Shown piece after piece: positions 25,716 to 35,357 of a DNA stretch of 64,000 nucleotides. The stretch lies in contig NZ_FNHG01000002.1 in the NCBI RefSeq assembly GCF_900103475.1, positions 280,630 through 344,629 on the forward strand. The letters run 5' to 3'. This DNA comes from Maricaulis salignorans (GTDB taxonomy: Bacteria > Pseudomonadota > Alphaproteobacteria > Caulobacterales > Maricaulaceae). Under the pieces are notes generated by a model. That model worked only from the letters and a program-made list of their open reading frames with translations. It was not told where the DNA came from and searched no databases. Every line of letters starts with the position of its first letter. Position 1 is the stretch's first letter. The translations under genes were made by a program, and so were the position numbers.

Positions 25716-27620
25716 TTATTGGCAGGCGAGGCATTCCTCGTAATCGGTCGGGGCTGCGGCCGCGAGCGATTCCTCGATATCGGACTTGTTCTGCGAACCG
25801 GCATAGGCGGTGCGCTGGACCGATTTGGAGCGGCAATAATACAGCGATTTCACGCCGCGCTCCCAGGCCGTCCAATGCAGCATGTGCAGATCCCACTTAT
25901 TGATATCGCCCGGCAGGAAGACATTGAGCGATTGCGACTGGCACACGAAAGGCGTGCGGTCGGCGGCATGCTCGATCACCCAGCGCTGGTCGATTTCAAA
26001 CGCGGTACGGAACAGCGCCTTCTCGTGCTCGTCGAGCGCGTCGAGATGCTGGACCGAGCCTTCATGCTCGAGAATCGAGGACCAGGTCTCGGGCTCGTTG
26101 AGGCCCTTCTCGTCGAGCAGGGCTTCGAGTTGCGGATTCTTGACCGTGGTCGAACCCGACAGCGTCTTGTGGGTGTAGACATTGGCCGGGATTGGCTCGA
26201 TGCCGGCAGAGACACCGCCGCAAATGATCGAGATCGAAGCGGTCGGCGCGATCGCCAGCTTGTGCGAGAAGCGCGCCTTGACGCCATTCTCTTCGGCATC
26301 GCGGCAGGCCCCGCGCTCCTCGGCCAGAACCACCGAGGCGGCATCGGCATGGGTGCGGATATGCTTGAACATCTTCATGTTCCAGCTTTTCGCCATCGCC
26401 GATTCAAACGGGGCATTCATCTGCTGCAGGAAGGTGTGGAAGCCCATCAGGCCGAGACCGACCGAACGCTCGCAGATCGCCGAATATACAGCGCGGTCCA
26501 TTTCCGGTGGCGCGCGATCGATGAAGTCCTGCAGCACATTGTCGAGGAAGCGGAAAATATCCTCGATGAAGGTCGGATCATCCTTCCATTCGAGATATTT
26601 GGTCGCGTTCAACGAGGACAGGCAGCACACAGCAGTGCGATCATTGCCATGATGATCGAAACCGGTCGGCAGCATGATTTCCGAACACAGATTCGACTGG
26701 CGCACCTTGAGGCCCAGCTTGCGCTGGTGAGCCGGCAGGTTGTTGTTCACCGTGTCAGAGAAAATGATGTAGGGCTCGCCGGTCTGCAGGCGCAGCTCCA
26801 TCACTTTTTGCCACAGCTTGCGCGCATTGACGGTCTTGACGACCTCTTTGCTTTTTGGCGAAAGCAGTTCGAACTCGAGATCATCGCGCACGGCCTCCAT
26901 GAAGGCATCGGTGATGTTGAGGCCGTGATGGAGATTCAGTGACTTGCGATTGAAATCGCCGGACGCCTTGCGGATTTCGAGAAATTCCTCGATTTCCGGA
27001 TGGTGGATGTCGAGATAGACGGCGGCTGAACCGCGGCGCAGCGACCCTTGCGAGATCGCCAGGGTCAGGCTGTCCATCACGCGGATGAAGGGAATGATGC
27101 CGGAGGTCTGGCCATTGACGCCGATTTTCTCGCCGATCGAACGGACATCGCCCCAATAGGTTCCGATGCCGCCGCCATTGGAAGCGAGCCAGACATTTTC
27201 CGTCCAGGTGCCGACAATATCGTCGAGGCTGTCGCCGACCGAATTGAGGAAGCAGGAGATCGGCAGGCCGCGCTCGGCGCCGCCATTCGACAGGACCGGC
27301 GTGGCCGGCATGAACCAGAGATTCGAGATATAGTCATACAGGCGCTGGGCGTGCTCGGCATCGTCGGCATAGGCCGTGGCGACGCGGGCAAACATGTCCT
27401 GATAGCTCTCATCGGGGAGCAGATAGCGATCTTCCAGGGTGCGCTTGCCGAACTCGGTCAGCAGGGCATCGCGGCTGCGATCGATACGGATCGATTCCAC
27501 CACGCGCAAATGCGTCGCCGCGTTCGATTTCGGCTGTCCACGGCGGGGCGCACGGACGATATCCGCGCCGCTGTCTAACTTGCGGCTGGTGGCCGAATCC
27601 GGTGGCGTCATGGTGGTCAT
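25716..27620 (-). CDS. nrdA: Class Ia ribonucleotide reductase, alpha subunit
   Basis: A 634-residue catalytic subunit that reduces ribonucleoside diphosphates. Active-site elements: MPATPVLSNGG, GLPISCFLNSVGDSLDDI, GGIGTYWGDVRSIGE, QSNLCSEIMLPT with the radical cysteine, and the C-terminal redox pair in ECLACQ. The frame is open to 27821, but the ATG at 27620 follows a GAGGAG ribosome site and leaves the NrdR boxes upstream. No N-terminal ATP-cone is visible, so the usual dATP overall activity switch appears absent from this subunit. Confidence 0.95.
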   Translation of the reverse strand: MTTMTPPDSATSRKLDSGADIVRAPRRGQPKSNAATHLRVVESIRIDRSRDALLTEFGKRTLEDRYLLPDESYQDMFARVATAYADDAEHAQRLYDYISNLWFMPATPVLSNGGAERGLPISCFLNSVGDSLDDIVGTWTENVWLASNGGGIGTYWGDVRSIGEKIGVNGQTSGIIPFIRVMDSLTLAISQGSLRRGSAAVYLDIHHPEIEEFLEIRKASGDFNRKSLNLHHGLNITDAFMEAVRDDLEFELLSPKSKEVVKTVNARKLWQKVMELRLQTGEPYIIFSDTVNNNLPAHQRKLGLKVRQSNLCSEIMLPTGFDHHGNDRTAVCCLSSLNATKYLEWKDDPTFIEDIFRFLDNVLQDFIDRAPPEMDRAVYSAICERSVGLGLMGFHTFLQQMNAPFESAMAKSWNMKMFKHIRTHADAASVVLAEERGACRDAEENGVKARFSHKLAIAPTASISIICGGVSAGIEPIPANVYTHKTLSGSTTVKNPQLEALLDEKGLNEPETWSSILEHEGSVQHLDALDEHEKALFRTAFEIDQRWVIEHAADRTPFVCQSQSLNVFLPGDINKWDLHMLHWTAWERGVKSLYYCRSKSVQRTAYAGSQNKSDIEESLAAAAPTDYEECLACQ

Positions 27621-27698
27621 GCTCCTCAACTCCGAGACAATTCTTCCCTGCGGTGCGCGGATGTCGATTCGCGTACCCGGCAGACCCGAATGGTCGGA

Positions 27699-27747
27699 AA
27701 AACCTGTATAGTGTGCCGCTGTCTCCAGCCGACCCAATATATAGTGG
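27699..27747 (-). promoter_or_regulatory. Paired NrdR-box-like sites upstream of nrdA
   Basis: The site at 27732-27747 (ACCCAATATATAGTGG) matches the NrdR consensus at 14 of 16 positions. A half-conserved site at 27699-27714 has a perfect right half TATAGTGT. The linker is 17 bases, close to the usual 15-16. The pair sits 79-127 bases before the nrdA start. Confidence 0.7.
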
Positions 27748-27862
27748 ATCAACCTTGGCCTCGTGGTCAACGGGGCATACCGGTCGAAAGCGGTTTTTTT
27801 AGTTAATGACCGGTTAACCACGAAGGCAAGCCGGCATACCCGGTTAATCTATCAGACAGCCC

Positions 27863-27900
27863 TGCAGGCAGGCCTCAAATCCGTTTGAGGCCTGCCTGCA
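27863..27900 (-). terminator. Strong hairpin after putA
   Basis: A perfect 17-bp inverted repeat (27863-27879 with 27884-27900) with a four-base loop TCCG, 16 bases past the putA stop. There is no good T-run on the minus strand, so it may terminate with Rho or protect the transcript end rather than act as a classic terminator. Confidence 0.75.
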
Positions 27901-27916
27901 AAAGCCGGAAACCGGC

Positions 27917-30900
27917 TCAGGAAAGATTGAGCAATTCGGGGTCGCCGCCCTGGGCCGCGATATTGACCGTGACGCATCGCTCGCCCGCAAAACGGTGCAG
28001 ATAATGCGGTCCGCCCGCCTTTGGACCCGTGCCCGACAAGCCCTCTCCGCCGAAGGGCTGAACCCCGACAACGGCGCCGGTCATGGACCGATTGACATAG
28101 ACATTGCCCGCCGGCACCGCCGCCTGGATTTCCCTGTGGAAAGACTCCAGCCGCGAGTGAATACCGAGGGTCAGACCATAGCCCTTCGACGCCAGGGCGG
28201 CGGCGATATCGTGCAACTGGTTCCGCTTGTATCGGATGACGTGCAGAATCGGGCCGAACACTTCGCGCTCGAGCAGATCCACCGAGGGCAATTCCACCAG
28301 GGCTGGTCCGAAATAACAGCCGGTCTCGCCCCATATGCCGGAATCGAGATGGCGGATCACCGTGCCCTGGGCTTCCATTCTTTCCATATGGCGCAGCAGG
28401 ATCTCGCGCGCCTCACCATCAATCACCGGCCCGATATCGGTTGCCGGATCAGCGGGATCACCGATCGCCAGCTCATCCATCGCGCCAGCCAGCGCCTTGA
28501 TGGTCGCGTCGGCATTGTCTTCGGGCACCAGAAGAATGCGCAGCGCCGAACAGCGCTGACCGGCCGAGCCGAAGGCGGACAATGTCGCATCATCGACCAC
28601 TTGCTCGCGCAGGGCCGTGGTGTCCACGAACATGGCGTTCAGCCCGCCGGTCTCGGCGATCAGCGGCCCGATGGCGCAGTCACGCGCCGCCAGGGATCGA
28701 TTGATCATGCGTGCGACATCGGTCGAACCGGTAAAGGCGACACCCGCCGTGCGCGGGTCATTGGTCAGCGATGCGCCGACGCTCTCGCCGCGTCCGGGCA
28801 GGATGTGCAGGACATCGACCGGCAGGCCGGCCTCGAAGAAGAGCCGCGCCGCTTCATGGGCAATCAGCGGCGTTTGCTCCGCCGGTTTGGCGATCACCGC
28901 ATTGCCCGCCGCCAGGGCGGCCGCGAGCTGGCCGGTGAAGATCGCCAGTGGGAAATTCCACGGACTGATACAGACGAAGACGCCGCGTCCCTTCAGGCCG
29001 AGATGATTGGTCTCGCCGGCCGGTCCGGGCAGCCGCACCGGCGCGTCGAATTCGCGCTCCGCCTGGGCGGCATAGTAACGGCAGAAGTCAGCCGCCTCGC
29101 GCAATTCGGCAACGCCATCGGCCAGGGTCTTGCCGGCTTCGCGCGCCATCAGCGCCAGAAAGCGATCACCATCGGCCTCCAGCGCATCGGCCATCTGGCG
29201 CAATATGGCGCCGCGAACCTTGCCGCCGCGCGCATCCCAGATCCGCTGCGCCGCCACGGCCAGCTCGAAGGCCGCGTCAATATCCTCGGTCGTCGCTTCC
29301 AGCACCGTCCCGACAATGCGCGAACGGTCGACCGGACTGGTGACCGGCAATTCCTGGCCGGCCCGCGCGGCACCGCCGAGACGGGCAATCCCGCCGATCA
29401 GCGGCGCGGAAATGATCGGTCCGGCTGCGTCGAGCGCTTCGACCGCCCGGGCGATTCGCGTGCGCACAGCGCTCTGCGACAGATCGATCCCGGCCGAATT
29501 GGCGCGCTCCTCGCCATAGAGTTCCATCGGGGTCGCGATGGACGGGTGGCGCGCTGACGGCGTGCGGGAGCCAAACGGTCCGCTGGCAACATCCTCCGCC
29601 GGCACGTCCGGATCCAGGAAGGAGTGGACGAAGGAGGTATTGGCGCCGTTTTCCAGCAGGCGCCGCACAAGATAGGGCAAGAGATCTTCATGGCTGCCAA
29701 CCGGCGCATAGACCCGGACCGCGCTCTCGCCATAGGCCTCATCAGCGGCCAGGTAGAGCGCTTCGCCCATGCCGTGCAGGCGCTGGAACTCATAGCTCTC
29801 GACCCCGGCCTGTTCGGCCAGCTCGCGCACGGCACACAGGGAGTGGGCATTATGGGTCGCGAACTGACCATAGATCGCATCCGGCGCCGCCAGCATGGCG
29901 CGGGCACAGCCGAGGAAGTTGAGATCGGTCGCCGGCTTGGTGGTCCAGACCGGAAAGTCCGGCCAGCCCATCTGGTGGGCCAGCTTGATCTCGGTATCCC
30001 AATAGGCGCCCTTGACCAGACGCACGAGCAAGCGGCGTCCGGTGGCCCGGCCGAGCGCGATCACCCGTTCGATCACCTGCGGTGCGCGCTTCTGGTAGGC
30101 CTGGACCGCAAGACCGAGCCCGCCCCAGCCGTCCAGCTCCGGTTCGCGGGCCAGCCGGTCAAATAATTGCAGGCTGAGGACGAGCCGGTCGCTCTCCTCG
30201 GCATCAAAGCAGAGGCTGATATCCTGGGCTTTGGCGGCGCGTGCCTGTTCGAGCAGGAGCGGGTAGACCTCGGCCATGACCCGCTCGCGCTGCACGGCAT
30301 GAAAGCGCGGATGCAGGGCGGAAATCTTCACCGATACGCCATGCACCTGTTCGATCGGTCCCTTGCCCCGGGCCGCGCCAACCACGGCAATCGCGTCGAG
30401 ATAGCGCTGTTGGTAACGCGCCGCATCGGCAGCCGAACGGGCGCCTTCGCCCAGCATGTCGAAGGAGCATAATGTGCTGCCGGCCTTGCGGCCGCGCTTG
30501 ATGGCTTCCTTGATGGTGCGGCCGAGCACAAATTGCTCGCCCATAATCCGCATGGCCTGCATCACGGCGGCGCGAATGACCGGCTCACCAAGCTTTTGTG
30601 TCATCTTGCGCAGATAGAGCGAGGGATTTTTGCGCGCTTCCGGATCGATCTCGATCAACCCGCCGGTCATCATCAGCCCCAGGGTCGAGGCATTGACGAG
30701 CCAGCTCTCCGACTTGCCGGCGTGGCCAACCCAGTCGCCACCGGAGATCTTCTCGGCAATCAGCCGGTCCGCCGTCGCAGCATCGGGCACGCGCAGCAGC
30801 GCTTCGGCCAGGCACATCAGGGCCAGGCCCTCACGGTTGGACAGGCCAAATTCCTGCAGGAAGGATTCCATCAGCCCGCGATTGCGGCTGGAACTGCGGG

Positions 30901-31060
30901 CACGTTGAACCAGCTTGACCGCGGCCGTCTGGATGCGCGCCTGGGCGTCAGCATTCAACCCCGTGCGCTCAGCGAGATGGATGACTGATTCGTCCTCATC
31001 GGCGAATTTCACCGTATCGAGGCTGTCCCAGTTAATGCTGTCGCGAGGCTGTGTATTCAA
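27917..31060 (-). CDS. putA: Bifunctional proline dehydrogenase / P5C dehydrogenase
   Basis: A 1047-residue enzyme that oxidises proline to glutamate. The proline dehydrogenase barrel (roughly residues 60-420) shows VRLVKGAYWDTEIK and the EFQRLHGMGEALY region for FAD binding; the aldehyde dehydrogenase part (roughly 460-970) shows SPWNFPLAIFTGQ, ETGGLNAM with the general base and FGSAGQRCSALR with the nucleophilic cysteine. The open frame extends to 31384, but that extension is arginine-rich and untypical. A TTG at 31060 with a GGAGGG site six bases upstream gives the usual start of compact PutA. There is no ribbon-helix-helix domain, so it should not repress itself. Confidence 0.93.
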   Translation of the reverse strand: MNTQPRDSINWDSLDTVKFADEDESVIHLAERTGLNADAQARIQTAAVKLVQRARSSSRNRGLMESFLQEFGLSNREGLALMCLAEALLRVPDAATADRLIAEKISGGDWVGHAGKSESWLVNASTLGLMMTGGLIEIDPEARKNPSLYLRKMTQKLGEPVIRAAVMQAMRIMGEQFVLGRTIKEAIKRGRKAGSTLCSFDMLGEGARSAADAARYQQRYLDAIAVVGAARGKGPIEQVHGVSVKISALHPRFHAVQRERVMAEVYPLLLEQARAAKAQDISLCFDAEESDRLVLSLQLFDRLAREPELDGWGGLGLAVQAYQKRAPQVIERVIALGRATGRRLLVRLVKGAYWDTEIKLAHQMGWPDFPVWTTKPATDLNFLGCARAMLAAPDAIYGQFATHNAHSLCAVRELAEQAGVESYEFQRLHGMGEALYLAADEAYGESAVRVYAPVGSHEDLLPYLVRRLLENGANTSFVHSFLDPDVPAEDVASGPFGSRTPSARHPSIATPMELYGEERANSAGIDLSQSAVRTRIARAVEALDAAGPIISAPLIGGIARLGGAARAGQELPVTSPVDRSRIVGTVLEATTEDIDAAFELAVAAQRIWDARGGKVRGAILRQMADALEADGDRFLALMAREAGKTLADGVAELREAADFCRYYAAQAEREFDAPVRLPGPAGETNHLGLKGRGVFVCISPWNFPLAIFTGQLAAALAAGNAVIAKPAEQTPLIAHEAARLFFEAGLPVDVLHILPGRGESVGASLTNDPRTAGVAFTGSTDVARMINRSLAARDCAIGPLIAETGGLNAMFVDTTALREQVVDDATLSAFGSAGQRCSALRILLVPEDNADATIKALAGAMDELAIGDPADPATDIGPVIDGEAREILLRHMERMEAQGTVIRHLDSGIWGETGCYFGPALVELPSVDLLEREVFGPILHVIRYKRNQLHDIAAALASKGYGLTLGIHSRLESFHREIQAAVPAGNVYVNRSMTGAVVGVQPFGGEGLSGTGPKAGGPHYLHRFAGERCVTVNIAAQGGDPELLNLS

Positions 31061-31494
31061 GGCGTGCCCTCCATTGCCGACGGGCCCGCATGGCCTGCCA
31101 GGGAATGGTCCGGAGAATGATCCGGGCTTTCCGGCGCGGCAAGCCCAGTCCTCTGTTTCACCGCCGAAACCTGCGCGCGCGGGGATGGCCGCCAAAGCGC
31201 GCGCCGGCCTGCGGGGATAAAAGCTTGCAGCGCGCCGCCTGATTCGGCCGCGAAGAGATTGAAATTTCCGCTGCAGACCAGCGCGGAGACGGAATCTTCG
31301 CCTTGACCGGCACTGCTTTTCGAGCCCTTTTCCCCGGACGCCCGGTTCGCGATGCGTGGTGACTGACCCACCGCGGCGGGCCAACCGCTATCGCCGCTTC
31401 ATCGCCCGCAAATGCCCGCTATGCTGGGCGAGAGACAGGACGAGCCTGCCAGTGCCTGGCGCCGCCCGTAGCAAGAAGGCAGACAGAAAACGCG
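31061..31494. other. Divergent intergenic region putA / glycosyltransferase
   Basis: About 430 bases with no supported gene. It must hold the promoters of putA (minus) and the glycosyltransferase (plus). Open frames here are arginine/proline/glycine-rich shadows. I found no clear palindromic operator. Confidence 0.5.
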
Positions 31495-32664
31495 ATGACC
31501 GAACAAACCGAACGTCCCGACACCGACATTGATGACGACGAGGCTGCAGCGGCGGCCGATGCCGATAGCGGCGCCGACGAGCAGCCGCAACGTATCATGC
31601 TGGTGACCGATGCCTGGGAACCGCAAATGAACGGGGTCGTGCGTACCCTGTCACGGACCGTCGCCGAATGCCGCGCCATGGGCCATGAAGTCGAGGTGAT
31701 CCATCCCGGCCTCGGCTACAAGACCATGCCGCTGCCGACCTATCCGGAGATCCAGCTCGCCTTCGGTGCCCGCAAGGATATCGCCCGGCGCTTCAAGGAA
31801 TTCGAGCCAGAGGCCATCCACATCGCGACCGAGGGTCCGCTCGGCATGGCCGCACGCGCGATCTGTGTGAAATGGAAACTGCCCTTCACCACGAGCTATC
31901 ACACCAAGTTTCCTGAATACATCAATGCCCGCTTCCCGATCATCCCGCTGGCGGCCGGCTATGCCTTCATGCGCTGGTTCCATAATGCCGGCGGCCGGAT
32001 GATGGTGACGACGCCGTCCATGCGTGATGACCTCGCCGCACGCGGCTTCAAGAATCTGACCCCCTGGGCGCGCGGCGTCGACACGGTCCAGTTCAACCCC
32101 GACAAGCGGATGGTTGATGGCAAGGACGTCTATGAGGGGCTGGAACGCCCGATCTGGGTCAATGTCGGACGCATCGCGGTCGAGAAGAATATCGAAGGCT
32201 TCCTCGAGCTCGACCTGCCGGGCACCAAGGTCGTGGTCGGCGACGGACCGCAGCGCGAATCGCTCGGCATCAAATACCCCAAGGCGGTGTTCCCGGGATC
32301 GAAATTCGGTGATGAACTGGCGCGGTATTTTGCCGATGCCGATGTCTTCGTCTTCCCGAGCTGGACCGACACATTCGGCCTCGTCAATCTGGAAGCTATG
32401 GCCTGCGGCACACCGGTCGCGGCCTTCCCGGCCCACGGCCCGAAGGATATTATTCCCGGCTCGGGCGGTGGTTTCATCAATGAGGACCTGCGCCAGGCCT
32501 GTCTCGATTGTCTCGAGATCGACCGCGCCGCCCCGCGCGCCCATGCCGAGAAGCATTCCTGGCAGCAGTGTGCAATCGACTTCATCATCAATCTCAAGCC
32601 TCAGCCCAAGCCGGAAAGACGGCGCTTCTGGCAACGTCTGCGCCGCCGGCGCGTCGAGGACTGA
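31495..32664 (+). CDS. GT4-family glycosyltransferase
   Basis: A 389-residue retaining glycosyltransferase with GT-B fold. After an acidic 30-residue tail, the acceptor-domain signature IMLVTDAWEPQMNGVVRTL is followed by TTSYHTKFPEYINARFP and VTTPSMRDDL; the donor domain has VNVGRIAVEKNIEGFL and the SWTDTFGLVNLEAMACGTPVAAFP EX7E-type motif. It resembles the SqdX / alpha-mannosyltransferase MgtA group, which glycosylates diacylglycerol lipids at the membrane. Together with the adjacent phosphorus-acquisition genes, a role in glycolipid synthesis during phosphate shortage is an attractive but unproven inference; no Pho box is visible at its start. Confidence 0.88.
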   Translation: MTEQTERPDTDIDDDEAAAAADADSGADEQPQRIMLVTDAWEPQMNGVVRTLSRTVAECRAMGHEVEVIHPGLGYKTMPLPTYPEIQLAFGARKDIARRFKEFEPEAIHIATEGPLGMAARAICVKWKLPFTTSYHTKFPEYINARFPIIPLAAGYAFMRWFHNAGGRMMVTTPSMRDDLAARGFKNLTPWARGVDTVQFNPDKRMVDGKDVYEGLERPIWVNVGRIAVEKNIEGFLELDLPGTKVVVGDGPQRESLGIKYPKAVFPGSKFGDELARYFADADVFVFPSWTDTFGLVNLEAMACGTPVAAFPAHGPKDIIPGSGGGFINEDLRQACLDCLEIDRAAPRAHAEKHSWQQCAIDFIINLKPQPKPERRRFWQRLRRRRVED

Positions 32665-32735
32665 AGCCTTCCGGCATCGACGCGTTCCGGTTTGGCAGGG
32701 CAAACATGCCTCCCCGACCGCTCCGGATCTGAAAC

Positions 32736-32765
32736 AAAAAACGCCGCCCCGAGGGGCGGCGTTTT
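32736..32765. terminator. Bidirectional terminator between glycosyltransferase and pstS
   Basis: A 9-bp GC stem (32741-32749 with 32754-32762) with loop CGAG, flanked by an A-run on one side and T-run on the other, serving the convergent glycosyltransferase and pstS-like genes. Confidence 0.9.
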
Positions 32766-32787
32766 CCATTTCAGTCTGCGGCGTCGC

Positions 32788-33843
32788 TTATTCCGGCGCC
32801 TGCGTCATGGCGGTCAGCGAGCGGGCCGCTTCGCCCACCGCTTCACGCTCACTGTCGGGCAGCGGGATCAGGCCGCGATCGGTCAGATAACCAAACTCGC
32901 CCCAGGCATCATCCGAGGTGAATTCACCGACATACTCGGCCAGGCCAGGCACGAGATCGGCGTGCTGGTTCTTGACGTAGAAGTAGAGCGAACGGGACAC
33001 AGGATAGGACCCATCCGCAATGTCATCGAATTCCGGCGTCACGCCATTGATGATGGCACCGTGCAGGCGATCCGAATTCTGGTCGAGGAAGGAAAAGCCG
33101 AACACGCCGAAAGCGTCGGGCGTATTCATCAGCGTCTGGACGATGGCGTTGTCATTCTCGCCGGCATCGACCCATTTGCCGTCTTCGCGAATGCGGCTGG
33201 CAATGCCTTCGAAACGGTCACTATCGCTGTCCTTGAGCGCGTCCATACAGGCAATGCCCTCGGCCCCGCCCTGCATGGCCAGCTCGACGAACGCATCGCG
33301 CGTGCCGGACGTTGGTGGCGGACCGAAGACTTCGATGCGCTGGGCCGGCAGGGAGGCGTCGATATCTGACCAGCGATTATTCGGATTGGCGATAAAGCTG
33401 GTGCAGGTGTCATCGGCCGGCACTTCTGCCGCCAGCGCCAGCCAGAGCTGGGTCAGGGTAAGCTCGAGCGGCGGATTGCCGTGATCAGCAGAGCCGAGCA
33501 CGATACCGTCAAAGCCGATGCGCACTTCGGTGATCTGACGCACGCCATTGGCCTGGCAACGCTCATACTCCGACGCATGCATGCGCCGCGAGGCATTGGT
33601 GATGTCCGGCTGGCCCAGGCCGACACCGGCACAGAACAGGCGGAAGCCGCCGCCCGAACCGGTCGATTCGACGACCGGCGTGGAGAAACGCGTCTTGGCG
33701 CCGAAGGATTCGGCAACGGCGGTCGAGAACGGGAAGACCGTCGAGGACCCGACAATGCGGATCTGGTCGCGCTGCTGGGCCTCGGCGCCGGCGCCGAGCG
33801 CCAGGACAGCGGCGAGGGCTGCGAGGTGGGTGGTGATTTTCAT
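32788..33843 (-). CDS. PstS-like phosphate-binding periplasmic protein
   Basis: A 351-residue exported substrate-binding protein. The start at 33843 gives a signal peptide (MKITTHLAALAAVLALGAGAEAQ). Phosphate-binding features typical of PstS appear: IVGSSTVFPFS, ESTGSGGGFRLFCAG, GFDGIVLGS and PPTSGTRDAFVEL. The pst permease genes are not here, so it may feed a distant PstCAB or be a free scavenging protein. It follows the OprP-like porin by 61 bases, probably in one transcript from the Pho-box-like site at 35247. Confidence 0.88.
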   Translation of the reverse strand: MKITTHLAALAAVLALGAGAEAQQRDQIRIVGSSTVFPFSTAVAESFGAKTRFSTPVVESTGSGGGFRLFCAGVGLGQPDITNASRRMHASEYERCQANGVRQITEVRIGFDGIVLGSADHGNPPLELTLTQLWLALAAEVPADDTCTSFIANPNNRWSDIDASLPAQRIEVFGPPPTSGTRDAFVELAMQGGAEGIACMDALKDSDSDRFEGIASRIREDGKWVDAGENDNAIVQTLMNTPDAFGVFGFSFLDQNSDRLHGAIINGVTPEFDDIADGSYPVSRSLYFYVKNQHADLVPGLAEYVGEFTSDDAWGEFGYLTDRGLIPLPDSEREAVGEAARSLTAMTQAPE

Positions 33844-33904
33844 GCGTCTGATTCCCTTTTCAGTCAGAGAAGATGATGCAGGCCACAGCCTGAACCGGTG
33901 ATGT

Positions 33905-35107
33905 CTAGAAGTCCCACTGGACGCGCACTTGCGGCCCGGACACATCGGTATTGGCTCCGCCGGCGACAGCCAGCTCACCGGTGACGTAATTGGCCATCAC
34001 CCGGAAATGATCTTCCACATACCAGTTGAGGCCGACTGTCCAGGTCGTCAATTCGCCGGCCGCGACGTCATTGAGGTCGGAATAATCATATCGAGCCGCA
34101 ATCTCAACCGCCCCCGTCCCGCCTTCCGAAACCGGCCTGGCCGGACGCGTGCGGCTGAATGTACCGCTCGACGTGCTGTAGCTGCGCGTCTCGCCGGTGA
34201 TGAAATAGCCCAGATTGACGAAGGCACTGTCGATCCGCGGATTGCCCGCCGGACCGTCCAGCTCCATCGTCATGTATTCGGCATGGGCATGGAAGGAGCC
34301 GGAGACCGTCGCGGCTTCCAGCCCGACAAAGGTCGAGCTGTCGGCTTCGCCAAGCGCGCTGCCCGGACGGAAGTCGGCGGTCACAATGCGGTCCGTGATA
34401 TGGGTGCGCGGACGCGCGCGGACGCGGGTACCGGCATCGCCATAATCAAACTCGCGCACCGAAGCGCCCAGATGCACAAGAAGCGCATCGGTGTGAACCG
34501 GCGTATAGGTGACGCGCGCGGCCAGGGCCGAGCTGTCATCGAGCTCGAGGCTCTCGCTCAGATCGCCCGGCGCGCCGCCATAAAGGCCTGCCTTGACGGT
34601 GTAGTTTTCGCCATGACGGGCAAAAGCGACGCCAACCCGGCGGCCAAGGCCGAAAAGTTCAATCCCGGTCCCGCGTTCCATGAAGGTGATATAGCGCGAG
34701 GATGTCTGCTCCTCGAGCGAGTTCGGCGTCTTCATATTGCCGGCCAGGATATCAAAGCCGTCGGCATGGAAAGTGAGATAGGCGTCCTTGGCAATCACCG
34801 CCTCATTGATCAGATCGAATTCGGCAACATAGCCGACGCCGGAATACTGGCCGGTCACGCCCAGGCGCGCCGTGCGGATTTCACTGGCATTGAATGACGT
34901 GGTCGTGCCGGCGCGTTCGAAATCCACATTGGCGGCATCGAGATAGATGCGGCCGCGGAAGGTGAAGCTGTCGCCACTCGCGGCATTGCTCCAACCGGGC
35001 ACGCCGTCAAATTCCCAGCCGCTCGCATCGTCCGCATGGGCGGATGTCAATGCCGTGGAAGATGCCAGTGCAGCCAATACAGTGCTCGCCAAAATACGTC
35101 TGATCAT
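33905..35107 (-). CDS. OprP/OprO-like phosphate-selective porin
   Basis: A 400-residue outer-membrane porin. The ATG at 35107 has a GAGAG site and begins a signal peptide ending at SAHAD. The body alternates aromatic and polar residues and ends VSGPQVRVQWDF, the C-terminal phenylalanine signature for barrel assembly. The arrangement (NVDFERAG...IRTARLGVTGQYSGVGYVAEFDL) is that of the phosphate-selective porin O/P family. It probably admits phosphate or polyphosphate for the pstS-like protein encoded next to it. Confidence 0.88.
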   Translation of the reverse strand: MIRRILASTVLAALASSTALTSAHADDASGWEFDGVPGWSNAASGDSFTFRGRIYLDAANVDFERAGTTTSFNASEIRTARLGVTGQYSGVGYVAEFDLINEAVIAKDAYLTFHADGFDILAGNMKTPNSLEEQTSSRYITFMERGTGIELFGLGRRVGVAFARHGENYTVKAGLYGGAPGDLSESLELDDSSALAARVTYTPVHTDALLVHLGASVREFDYGDAGTRVRARPRTHITDRIVTADFRPGSALGEADSSTFVGLEAATVSGSFHAHAEYMTMELDGPAGNPRIDSAFVNLGYFITGETRSYSTSSGTFSRTRPARPVSEGGTGAVEIAARYDYSDLNDVAAGELTTWTVGLNWYVEDHFRVMANYVTGELAVAGGANTDVSGPQVRVQWDF

Positions 35108-35246
35108 CGGGCTCTCGTTTCTGATGGGCGCCAACCATCAGAAGCGATGGTTTGGTCGTACAGCCCGAATGTGACAATCGGGCGATTGTTTCGTGAAGCT
35201 TGTTTCTCGGTTTCGGTAATTCCGGAATTAGCGATATTCCGAAGCC

Positions 35247-35275
35247 ATGACGCTTTTGCGACGCCTGCATGACAG
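35247..35275 (-). promoter_or_regulatory. Pho-box-like site upstream of porin-pstS
   Basis: Read on the minus strand: CTGTCAT, four bases, GCGTCGC, four bases (AAAA), GCGTCAT. This is the 11-base periodicity of PhoB binding (CTGTCAT plus 4-base spacers); the first unit is a perfect match and the third matches 5 of 7. It lies about 140 bases before the porin start, further than usual, so the leader would be long. Confidence 0.6.
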
Positions 35276-35302
35276 GTTTGTTGCAATGAATGGACGGCAG
35301 AA

Positions 35303-35334
35303 AAAAACCGCCACGCGAGCGCGCAGCGGTTTTT
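35303..35334 (-). terminator. Terminator after phnDE
   Basis: An imperfect hairpin (AAAACCGC-type arms, 35303-35311 with 35326-35334, plus an inner CGC/GCG stem) followed by Ts when read on the minus strand. It separates the phn operon from the porin-pstS unit. Confidence 0.75.
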
Positions 35335-35357
35335 CATTCAGACGTCGTGTGCGTCAA

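Noticed and set aside
27621..27821. Upstream extension of nrdA by 67 residues
   Set aside because: Would translate through the NrdR boxes; the ATG at 27620 has a strong ribosome site.
31061..31384. Upstream extension of putA by 108 residues
   Set aside because: Arginine/proline-rich and not PutA-like; a TTG with a strong ribosome site at 31060 gives normal length.
35177..35215. TTGTCAC half-site nearer the porin start considered as a Pho box
   Set aside because: No second heptamer at the 11-base spacing; only the site at 35247-35275 has the right periodicity.
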